Shown one piece after another: positions 1-5,334 of a stretch of 5,334 bases of DNA. The DNA comes from Ignavibacteriales bacterium. Its GTDB lineage: Bacteria > Bacteroidota > Ignavibacteria > Ignavibacteriales > Melioribacteraceae. Every line of letters starts with the position of its first letter. Within the stretch, counting starts at the first letter, position 1. The position numbers and the translations under genes were made by a program. The notes below the pieces were generated by a model. It worked only from the letters and a program-made list of their open reading frames with translations. It made no database searches and was not told the DNA's origin. The stretch spans positions 1 through 5,334 of the forward strand of contig JALWSN010000331.1 in NCBI GenBank assembly GCA_027080245.1, in the 5' to 3' direction.

Positions 1-26
1 GTTTAATATTAAACAAAATAAAATTT

Positions 27-131
27 TCACAATTCAAAAATAGCGATGCTTTCGGGTATCTTCAAATGTTTGGCGATTTTGTTTTTTAATTGTTGAATGA
101 CTCGAGTTTCTTTTCTTGGTCCCGCTGGAAA
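27..131 (-). pseudogene. Possible relic: C-terminal fragment of an unidentified protein
   Basis: Reading the minus strand from 131 down to the TGA at 27-29 gives about 34 codons of protein-like sequence, including GPRKETRVIQQLKNKIAK and HLKIPESIAIFEL. It has a charged helix-like stretch followed by a short hydrophobic end, as in a real C-terminus. An in-frame TAA at 132-134 closes it upstream and there is no start codon with a ribosome site. A second minus-strand frame upstream (about 130-215) is open and reads NVIVNSQWLMLIISSG just before this piece. One frameshift would therefore join the two into a longer product, which is what suggests a decayed gene rather than an intact small one. I do not recognise the family. 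A chance open stretch is a real alternative. Confidence 0.22.
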
Positions 132-272
132 TTATTAACATTAACCATTGGGAATTTACAATAACGTTTAATTTACAAACCAAAAACAATTCAGCTAAAA
201 AAAATCCGTTGCGCTTTCAAGTTTAATTCTAAATAATTATTTTAGCGACTTAAAAAACGGTTTGAAACTTTC

Positions 273-278
273 AGAGGA
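273..278 (+). promoter_or_regulatory. Ribosome binding site AGAGGA that selects the TTG at 283
   Basis: AGAGGA ends four bases before the TTG at 283, a workable if slightly short SD spacing. The earlier in-frame TTG at 262 has no purine-rich SD in front of it, and this AGAGGA would fall inside its coding sequence. This is the main reason to start the antiporter at 283. Confidence 0.6.
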
Positions 279-282
279 TTTA

Positions 283-2163
283 TTGAAAAAATTTTTTTAC
301 ATCTGGGTAACCATATTTTCAATTGCGGAATTAACCAAGGCACAAACGCTGAAAGTTTCCAATTTTTCTCTAACGAATATTGAAACAAAGATTCAAGTTG
401 AAAATGTTCGGCAAGGGCAATCCGAAATACCTATTATTATTACCCGGAACAATAGTCATAGAGTTCTAACTCTTAAAGTAAAGGGCTCGGCAGCGGACAC
501 AAATTTGGTTTTTAGCAAATCGGGAAATTACATTTTAAAAATACAAGGTTCTCCGAAGTCAATAAAATTAAGGATTTTGCCGGGTTGGCTTAGCATTGTA
601 CCACCGTTATTAGCCATTTTGCTTGCTTTGTTAATAAGAGAAGTGCTTACTTCTTTATTAGCAGGGGTTTTTGTAGGTGCGTTTTTCATGTTCGATTTCA
701 ATCCGCTAAAAGCGTTTTTAAGAATGACGGACACGATTGTTATTAATTCTTTAGCCGATCACGATCACATTGTCATCATTGTTTTTACGCTACTTTTTGG
801 AGCCGTAATAGGCGTTATTTCCAAAAACGGAGGCACAGCGGGCATTTCAAAAATAGTTGTAAAGTTTGCAAAAACCGCCCGCTCCGGCTTGCTTGCAAGT
901 TGGTTCATGGGGCTGGTAATTTTCTTTGACGATTACGCAAATTCCCTGATAATAGGCAACATGATGAGGCCCATTACAGATAAGCTAAGAATATCAAGGG
1001 AAAAGCTTTCCTACATTGTCGATTCCACCGCCGCGCCAGTTTCCAGCATTGTAATTATTTCTTCGTGGATTGGCTTCGAGGTAGGATTAATTGAAGCCGG
1101 ATTGCGCTCCATTGGTTCGGCTCAAAGTCCTTACGGCTTGTTCATCGCCACAATCCCGTTCAGGTTCTACCCCATCGCAGCAATATTTTTTGTTTTCCTA
1201 ACTTCCATTTTGAATAGGGATTTCGGTCCGATGTACAAAGCGGAAAAACGCGCAAGGATCTCCGGCATTACTCAATTAAACGCTTCAATGTTCAATAGTG
1301 CGGAAGAGGAATTTAAAAGTAAAATTTCCACCGAACATGCTAAATGGTTTAACGGAGTAATCCCGATTCTTGTTTTGATTTTGGGAACTGTAATCGGGCT
1401 AATAGCCACAGGATATTCGGCAATCTCGGCAAAAGGGTTGAACGATTATTCAATTCGGGAAATAATTAGTAATTCGGATTCCTTTTCCTCGTTATTGTGG
1501 GCGAGCTTCGGAGCAAGCGCTGTGGCGGTGTTCATGAGCGTTCAACAAAAAATATTAAAACTTAGCGAGGCGATCGAAGCCTGGAATAAAGGTTTACAAT
1601 CGATGCTTTTTGCCAGCGTTATTCTTGTTTTTGCCTGGTCGATTAGTTCGGTAACAACGGAGTTAAAAACGGCCGATTACATAATCTCTTTGCTGAGCCA
1701 AAGTTTGAATCCTCATCTTTTACCCGTGCTGGTATTTTTAATTTGCGCCTTGATTAGTTTTGCCACCGGCACAAGCTGGGGCACAATGGCAATTGTAATC
1801 CCTATCGTAATTCCGCTTTCGCACAAATTGGCTTTGGTAAACGGACTAACACCCGCAACATCGCAACTGCTGCTAACGGGCGTTGTTAGCTCGGTGCTTG
1901 CAGGGGCGGTCTTCGGCGATCATTGCTCGCCCATTGCGGATACTACTATTCTCTCTTCAATTGCTTCGCAGTGTAATCATTTAGACCACGTGAATACTCA
2001 ATTACCTTACGCCATTGTAGTTGCAATTGTTTGTATGGCGCTAGGAGACATCCCCACCGCTTACGGATTAAATCCCTACATTTCAATTGTTTTGATTTTT
2101 TCCGCTCTTTATTTAATCGTTAAATTTGTTGGTAAACCTTTGCCAGTAGCGAAAGCCGAATAA
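283..2163 (+). CDS. Na+/H+ antiporter, NhaC-type family, with extracytoplasmic N-terminal domain
   Basis: Predicted inner-membrane cation/proton antiporter of 626 residues, expected to exchange Na+ (or another cation or small metabolite) for H+ in pH and salt homeostasis. The TTG at 283 is preferred because AGAGGA precedes it and translation then opens MKKFFYIW, a signal peptide ending near LTKA-Q (about residue 20). A TTG at 262 would add seven residues. Residues 21 to about 98 are beta-rich and lack membrane segments. The transporter begins near PGWLSIVPPLLAILLALL (about 100). Family hallmarks are FFDDYANSLIIGNMMRP (about 214-230), DSTAAP (247-252), GTSWGT (496-501), GDHCSPIADTT (545-555) and HVNTQLPYA (569-577). 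About 11-12 membrane segments are visible, with a hydrophilic loop at about 311-355. The family is usually roughly 430-520 residues, so the excess is mainly N-terminal. The substrate cannot be fixed from sequence; MleN-like malate/lactate exchange is the alternative. It is monocistronic and convergent with the right-hand operon. Confidence 0.9.
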   Translation: MKKFFYIWVTIFSIAELTKAQTLKVSNFSLTNIETKIQVENVRQGQSEIPIIITRNNSHRVLTLKVKGSAADTNLVFSKSGNYILKIQGSPKSIKLRILPGWLSIVPPLLAILLALLIREVLTSLLAGVFVGAFFMFDFNPLKAFLRMTDTIVINSLADHDHIVIIVFTLLFGAVIGVISKNGGTAGISKIVVKFAKTARSGLLASWFMGLVIFFDDYANSLIIGNMMRPITDKLRISREKLSYIVDSTAAPVSSIVIISSWIGFEVGLIEAGLRSIGSAQSPYGLFIATIPFRFYPIAAIFFVFLTSILNRDFGPMYKAEKRARISGITQLNASMFNSAEEEFKSKISTEHAKWFNGVIPILVLILGTVIGLIATGYSAISAKGLNDYSIREIISNSDSFSSLLWASFGASAVAVFMSVQQKILKLSEAIEAWNKGLQSMLFASVILVFAWSISSVTTELKTADYIISLLSQSLNPHLLPVLVFLICALISFATGTSWGTMAIVIPIVIPLSHKLALVNGLTPATSQLLLTGVVSSVLAGAVFGDHCSPIADTTILSSIASQCNHLDHVNTQLPYAIVVAIVCMALGDIPTAYGLNPYISIVLIFSALYLIVKFVGKPLPVAKAE

Positions 2164-2274
2164 TCGCCTTTGGGTCAGCCAAGCTAAAATCGTTTCAAGT
2201 TCTTAGCATTAAAAATTCAAGGAAAATATTGAAAGCGTTTCGCAATTGTGTTTGGGAGTTTTAAAAATTATTTC

Positions 2275-2895
2275 TTAAGACTTGTAGCATAACAAGATAA
2301 TTTTAGTAAAGAAGAATAACTGCAAGTAAGTAAAAAAGAATCCGAACAAAATACCCGCGGCTACTTGCGCTTTAGTGTGAACGCCAAGGGCAATTCTGCT
2401 TTCGCCAATTAGTAAAATCAAAGGCAAAAGCCAGAGACCGTTCGCTCCGAAAATAAAGACCAACAACGCCATTGCCGTAGAGGATCCGATTGCGTGGGCG
2501 CTTATTTTCCAGTATTTGTTAATTAAAATCAAAATTAGAGTGTTGCCCGCATAAGCAAGCCACAAAGCTACGGCAACTTCGGAAACCCCCGAAAAATAAA
2601 GCCAAACCGAAGCCGCTAACTCGAAAGCCACTCCCCACAAGTACGGAAGCGTTCTTTCCTCTTTAATTGTGGCGTCGTTGTTGGTAATTCGTTTTCTGCT
2701 TCGAAGAAAAAAGAAAAGTAAAATCGGGAAAACAAACCCGAACAGAGCGCCCGAAAGCGCCACTACAATTTTACCTTTCGCACTCGGCTCGAAATAAAAC
2801 GCAAGAAGAATGAAACTTAACAACGAAAAAGTTGGCGGCACAAACAAATCCGAAACTACCCGCGCCCAGATTTTGTTTTTTTTCAATTCGGTCAA
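2275..2895 (-). CDS. PAP2-like integral membrane phosphatase (divergent subfamily)
   Basis: A 206-residue protein with about six hydrophobic segments (roughly 18-36, 43-63, 87-102, 106-125, 139-162, 179-202), likely in the inner membrane. The PAP2 acid-phosphatase superfamily is supported by SAH (132-134) standing for PSGH, 31 residues, then SRIALGVHTKAQ (166-177), which matches SR-x5-H-x3-D except that the final Asp is Gln177. The central His134, Arg167 and nucleophile-type His173 are kept. The KX6RP motif is replaced by KEERTLP (78-84). From memory, HTxxQV and K-E-x-R motifs are typical of a PAP2-like subfamily common in Bacteroidota, so this may be a normal member. Likely substrates are lipid or isoprenoid phosphates, but this is inference. 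The TTG start directly follows the TGA of the dihydrouridine synthase gene and has GGAGG five bases upstream. The inner TTG at residue 4 is too far from that SD. It is the last gene of the operon. Confidence 0.75.
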   Translation of the reverse strand: MTELKKNKIWARVVSDLFVPPTFSLLSFILLAFYFEPSAKGKIVVALSGALFGFVFPILLFFFLRSRKRITNNDATIKEERTLPYLWGVAFELAASVWLYFSGVSEVAVALWLAYAGNTLILILINKYWKISAHAIGSSTAMALLVFIFGANGLWLLPLILLIGESRIALGVHTKAQVAAGILFGFFFTYLQLFFFTKIILLCYKS

Positions 2896-3882
2896 TCAAT
2901 CCTCCGCATCGTATTTTTTAAGTTCGTCCAGATAAGAAAGCAAAGTTTCCTCAATTGGTTTGTATTCTTTGAACCGCATTAAAGTTTGCCTAACTTTTGC
3001 GTTGCCGCGCAACCCTTTCAAATAGCCGGAATAAAATTTACGAAATGGGATTGTTGCAAATTCGTTGCCACGAGCTTCAATTTCCATTTTAAGATGTTTA
3101 AGAATTGTTTGAATTCTGAACTCGGGCGTAACCTTAGTTTTGATTCCTCCCGTTTCAATTAGCTCACGCGCCTGTTTGAAAATCCAAGGGTTGCCTATTG
3201 CCCCGCGCGCTATCATCACACCGTCCGCGCCTGTTTGGTTGAAGGCATTTAAAGCGTCTTGCGGGGTAAGTACGCCGCCGTTAAGAATTACGGGGATTTT
3301 TACGGATTCTTTTACTTTGTTAATCCAATCCCATTGCGGTTCACCCGAATGTCCCTGGGCGCGCGTTCTGCAGTGAACAGTTAAAGCTTTAACGCCAACA
3401 TCCTCAAGCCGTTTTGCTATTTCAACAATGTGAATGCTTTCGGCGTCCCAGCCGATACGGGTTTTTACGGTAACCGGCAAGCCGACGGCTTTAACGACGT
3501 CACCAACCAACTTTTGTAGATAAGGCGGATCTTTCAGCAGACCCGCGCCAGCCCCCCTATTTGCAACCTTTCGAACCCAACAACCCGCGTTGATGTCAAT
3601 AATATCGGGCTGAAACTCTTCTATTATTTTCGCCGACTCAACCATCGAGCCGAGATTGTTGCCGTAAAGCTGAATGCCAACGGGGCGTTCCTTTTCGGAA
3701 ATCAACCCCTTGTTCAATGTTCTTTTATCTTTACGTTTAACGCCTTCGGAATTAATAAATTCCGTGTAAACGATATCCGCTCCAAATTCTTTACAGAGCA
3801 TTCTAAAAGCCATGTTAGTAACGTCTTCCATTGGCGCTAAAAGAAGCGGTTTTTCGAATTTGTATTTTCCAATCGTAAACAT
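2896..3882 (-). CDS. dusB: tRNA-dihydrouridine synthase, DusB/NifR3 type
   Basis: FMN-dependent cytoplasmic enzyme that reduces specific uridines in tRNA to dihydrouridine using NADPH. At 328 residues it has the usual DusB length (E. coli DusB is 321). The TIM-barrel shows LLLAPMEDVTN (13-23), GIQLYG (69-74), DINAGCWVRKV (96-106) followed by RGAGAGLLKDP, VTVKTRIGW (137-145), LTVHCRTRAQ (167-176), ILNGG (199-203) and IARGAIGNPWIF (224-235). The C-terminal helical tRNA-binding domain follows (about 250-328) with FYSGYLKGLRG (283-293). Cys101 is the expected proton-donor cysteine, Lys140 and His170 match conserved active-site/FMN contacts. Two differences stand out: the usual GCP is GCW, and the usual NGD is NGG. 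The ATG start has AAGGA eight bases upstream, inside the end of the MFS gene, and follows its TGA with no gap. Of the Dus subfamilies, DusB fits best; the uridine position modified is not readable here. Confidence 0.93.
   Translation of the reverse strand: MFTIGKYKFEKPLLLAPMEDVTNMAFRMLCKEFGADIVYTEFINSEGVKRKDKRTLNKGLISEKERPVGIQLYGNNLGSMVESAKIIEEFQPDIIDINAGCWVRKVANRGAGAGLLKDPPYLQKLVGDVVKAVGLPVTVKTRIGWDAESIHIVEIAKRLEDVGVKALTVHCRTRAQGHSGEPQWDWINKVKESVKIPVILNGGVLTPQDALNAFNQTGADGVMIARGAIGNPWIFKQARELIETGGIKTKVTPEFRIQTILKHLKMEIEARGNEFATIPFRKFYSGYLKGLRGNAKVRQTLMRFKEYKPIEETLLSYLDELKKYDAED
2901..2905 (-). promoter_or_regulatory. Ribosome binding site GGAGG of the PAP2-like gene
   Basis: On the minus strand GGAGG lies inside the last codons of the dihydrouridine synthase gene, five bases before the TTG at 2895. 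It makes that TTG, directly after the TGA stop, the best start and points to translational coupling of the two genes. Confidence 0.65.
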
Positions 3883-5055
3883 TCAATCTTTCCTTTTTAA
3901 TTTAAATAAAGCAACAAACAAAATAATCAAGGCAAACAAAGCTCCCGTAATAAAAGGGAAGGGGTAGCCAAGATATTGAAAAGCAAAGCCGCCCCAAATA
4001 GGACCGAGCACGCTTGCAAAAGAAGCCATGGATTGATTTAAGCCGAGAACCAGTCCTTGCTTGTCCGGCGGGGAATATTTTGAAACCATGCTAAGAACCA
4101 CCGGCTGAAGCGTTCCCGTACCGAAAGCAAACAGGATTGAAAAAACTGCCAAGTGAAAAAACGTTCTTCCGAAAGGCATCAGAGCCAGCCCAAGGCTCAT
4201 TAAAACGGCGCCCCAAATAAGCAAAGTTCTTTCCCTTAAATACTCGGTTAAATATTTGATTAACCAGAGCTGAATTAGGGCGCTTGCGATTCCGATAATG
4301 CCAAACATCAATCCGTTTTGGGCATCGGTAAAATTGTAAACTTTGTAACCAAGCAATGCAAAAGTGCCGTAAATATTGGCTTCTGCGAATATTATGTTCG
4401 CAAACATTAGCATTACCAAGGCTAAACCGGCAATCGCAAGAATAATTTTGAAATCGGATAAATTAATTATTCTGAAACTCAATTTTTTTTGCTTTGCTTT
4501 ACGGAGGTTGGATTCTTTTAAAAATAAAAGAGCGAAGAAAAAAGCAAGCGCTGAAAATCCCGCTGCGCCAATGCCGGCGTCGAAGTAACTAATGGAAGCC
4601 AAATAGCCTCCGATCAAAGGTCCGAAAACAAACCCCAATCCGAATGCCGCGCCAATCATTCCCATTCCGCGAGAGCGTTCGCCGGGAGTTGTTACGTCGG
4701 CAATGTAGGCTTGAGCCACGCTAATGTTGCTGCCGCCAATTCCGGCAATTACTCTCGAAAGAAAGAGAATGCCAAAGGAATTAGCCACACTGAAAATCAA
4801 GTAAGAAATTGAAGTTGTTGTAAGCGTGATTAACAGAATTGGGCGTCGTCCGAATTTGTCCGAAAGTCTGCCCATTAATGGATTAAACAAAAATTGCATG
4901 AAAGAATATATAGCCACAATAATGCCAATTTGGAAATCCGAAACCCCGAGACCCTTGGATGCAAAAGTGGGAAGGATGGGGATTAAAATTCCAAAGCCCA
5001 TTAAGTCAATAAAGACGGTTAAAAATATTACCGAGAGAGAAGCTTTTTTTTGCAA
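3883..5055 (-). CDS. MFS transporter, DHA1/TetA-like exporter
   Basis: A 390-residue, 12-segment major facilitator protein of the drug:H+ antiporter-1 type, predicted to export small molecules across the inner membrane using proton influx. Visible motifs: DLMGFGILIPILP (17-29) in segment 1; motif A GRLSDKFGRRPI (62-73) in the segment 2-3 loop; LSRVIAGIGGSN (99-110) with Arg101, motif B; motif C GAAFGLGFVFGPLIGG (135-150) in segment 5, typical of antiporters; and GLNQSMASFASVLGPIWGG (338-356) in segment 11. A basic central loop (KAKQKK, 186-191) separates the halves. The substrate is unknown; the resemblance to tetracycline-class exporters does not establish resistance. The start is assigned to a TTG with AAAGGA four bases upstream; no better in-frame start exists before the TAA at 5086-5088. 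An out-of-frame ATG (5060-5058) and an A8 tract make the exact start uncertain. First gene of the operon, with zero gap to the dihydrouridine synthase gene. Confidence 0.9.
   Translation of the reverse strand: MQKKASLSVIFLTVFIDLMGFGILIPILPTFASKGLGVSDFQIGIIVAIYSFMQFLFNPLMGRLSDKFGRRPILLITLTTTSISYLIFSVANSFGILFLSRVIAGIGGSNISVAQAYIADVTTPGERSRGMGMIGAAFGLGFVFGPLIGGYLASISYFDAGIGAAGFSALAFFFALLFLKESNLRKAKQKKLSFRIINLSDFKIILAIAGLALVMLMFANIIFAEANIYGTFALLGYKVYNFTDAQNGLMFGIIGIASALIQLWLIKYLTEYLRERTLLIWGAVLMSLGLALMPFGRTFFHLAVFSILFAFGTGTLQPVVLSMVSKYSPPDKQGLVLGLNQSMASFASVLGPIWGGFAFQYLGYPFPFITGALFALIILFVALFKLKRKD
3891..3895 (-). promoter_or_regulatory. Ribosome binding site AAGGA of the dihydrouridine synthase gene
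   Basis: AAGGA on the minus strand sits in the last codons of the MFS gene (KLKRKD), eight bases before the ATG at 3882. It supports that ATG, which follows the MFS stop codon without a gap, and lets ribosomes that terminate on the MFS gene re-start at once. Confidence 0.6.
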
Positions 5056-5059
5056 TTCA

Positions 5060-5065
5060 TCCTTT
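5060..5065 (-). promoter_or_regulatory. Ribosome binding site AAAGGA of the MFS gene
   Basis: AAAGGA is four bases from the in-frame TTG at 5055. Its final A is the first base of an out-of-frame ATG (5060-5058), so that ATG is too close to use this SD well. The spacing to TTG is slightly short but favours TTG. Confidence 0.5.
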
Positions 5066-5080
5066 GATTTATTTAGCTTG

Positions 5081-5088
5081 CAAATTTA
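5081..5088 (-). promoter_or_regulatory. Candidate -7 promoter box (TAnnTTTG) of the three-gene operon
   Basis: The minus strand reads TAAATTTG, an exact match to the Bacteroidota-type -7 consensus TAnnTTTG. It lies 25 bases upstream of the MFS start, giving a short leader of about 20 bases. No convincing TTG-type -33 box is seen 17-21 bases further upstream; only a TGTT about 22 bases away. In AT-rich DNA such a match can arise by chance, so the position is the main support. Confidence 0.4.
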
Positions 5089-5168
5089 AATAAATTTTTG
5101 ATTAATGCTGAACAGTGTGAGTCTTAAGGAATAAGTTTTAAGCAATAAATTGTTGTGATTTTTATTAG

Positions 5169-5221
5169 TTCGCTAAACGCTTGATAGGGCGTCATTGAGC
5201 GTGGCGGAATTGTTAAACGAA
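5169..5221. repeat. Imperfect nested inverted repeat in the right intergenic region
   Basis: The outer arms TTCGCTAAAC (5169-5178) and GTTAAACGAA (5212-5221) pair at eight of ten positions as DNA, nine of ten as minus-strand RNA with a G-U pair. Inside, ACGCTTGAT (5177-5185) and ATTGAGCGT (5194-5202) form a nine-pair stem as plus-strand RNA (two G-U) around an eight-base loop; this overlaps the outer arm by two bases. The GTCATTGAGCG core (5191-5201) resembles, from memory, short dispersed intergenic repeats found in many Bacteroidota and other genomes. It is more G+C-rich than the DNA around it. The flank from 5089 to 5334 otherwise shows no gene; the longest ATG frames are about 20 codons. 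Confidence 0.4.
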
Positions 5222-5334
5222 GTTTTTAAGTTGTTAGTTTGTGTGCCATTAATTGGTTACTGCTTTACTTTCAAAATAAACTAATAAGGTTAAACTCTTG
5301 ACAAATGTTGACGTTACATTATTCGGGTTTAAAA

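Noticed and set aside
209..237. Sigma70-like promoter TTGCGC ... AATAAT upstream of the antiporter
   Set aside because: Spacing is roughly right (about 17 bases) but both boxes are weak in AT-rich DNA, and no good TAnnTTTG box supports it; TATTTTAG at 238-245 misses by one base.
528..734. Minus-strand open frame of 68 codons
   Set aside because: Antisense to the antiporter; low-complexity translation with no family resemblance.
209..2246. Nine-base inverted repeat flanking the antiporter (CGCTTTCAA at 212-220, TTGAAAGCG at 2229-2237)
   Set aside because: Too short and AT-biased to separate from chance; no target-site duplication or transposase suggests a mobile element.
2164..2274. Possible terminator between the convergent genes
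   Set aside because: The best hairpins (TTGG/CCAA at 2170-2182; ATTGAAA/TTT..CAAT at 2228-2246 with a bulge) are weak and lack a following T tract, so I do not call a terminator.
3140..3376. Plus-strand open frame of 78 codons
   Set aside because: It lies wholly antisense to the dihydrouridine synthase gene, which has strong family motifs, and its translation resembles no protein.
4376..4588. Plus-strand open frame of 70 codons
   Set aside because: Antisense to the MFS gene; its Lys/Ala-rich translation is the usual shadow of hydrophobic codons.
2275..5055. Alternative genetic code with TGA read as an amino acid across the operon
   Set aside because: Each gene has full-length family-typical ends and its own SD at the next start, and internal Trp residues use TGG, so TGA is an ordinary stop here.
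4826..5089. Plus-strand open frame of 87 codons
   Set aside because: Mostly antisense to the MFS gene's N-terminal half, without an independent ribosome site or recognisable family.

Overview
The window is AT-rich and holds four complete protein genes in a convergent layout: one gene on the + strand (left) and a compact three-gene run on the - strand (right). No rRNA, tRNA, CRISPR array or complete mobile element is visible. Protein flavour suggests the Bacteroidota/Chlorobiota group: an 'AQ'-type signal-peptide end, a PAP2-like membrane protein with an HTxxQV motif, and a TAnnTTTG promoter box. All four genes also have a clear Shine-Dalgarno (SD) sequence, which most Bacteroidota proper lack, and three of the four appear to start with TTG. 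An Ignavibacteria-like relative is my best guess, but this is inference, not proof.

Left edge (1-282): non-coding leader of the first gene. It contains a short minus-strand reading frame (27-131) that looks protein-like but is cut off by a stop codon, possibly the relic of a decayed gene. Then 283-2163 (+): a large Na+/H+ antiporter of the NhaC/MleN/YuiF type with an unusual N-terminal signal peptide and a roughly 75-residue extracytoplasmic beta-rich segment. A 111-base convergent gap (2164-2274) follows, with no strong terminator.

Right part (- strand, transcribed from 5055 down to 2275): an MFS drug/H+ antiporter-like exporter, a DusB-type tRNA-dihydrouridine synthase, and a PAP2-like membrane protein. 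The stop codon of each gene is followed at once by the start of the next, with no base between them, and all three lie in one reading frame separated only by single TGA codons. They almost certainly form one operon with coupled translation. A TAnnTTTG-type promoter box lies just upstream of the MFS gene. The right flank (5089-5334) is non-coding and carries an imperfect nested inverted repeat resembling the dispersed GTCATTGAGCG-type intergenic repeats of many bacterial genomes.

Functionally, the window combines ion homeostasis (antiporter), efflux (MFS), tRNA modification (Dus) and probable lipid-phosphate chemistry at the membrane (PAP2-like). I see no sign of a dedicated new multi-gene system. 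The most unusual points are the A8 tract and overlapping ATG at the start of the MFS gene, the single-TGA junctions, the Cys-Trp in place of Cys-Pro at the Dus active site, and the extra domain on the antiporter.
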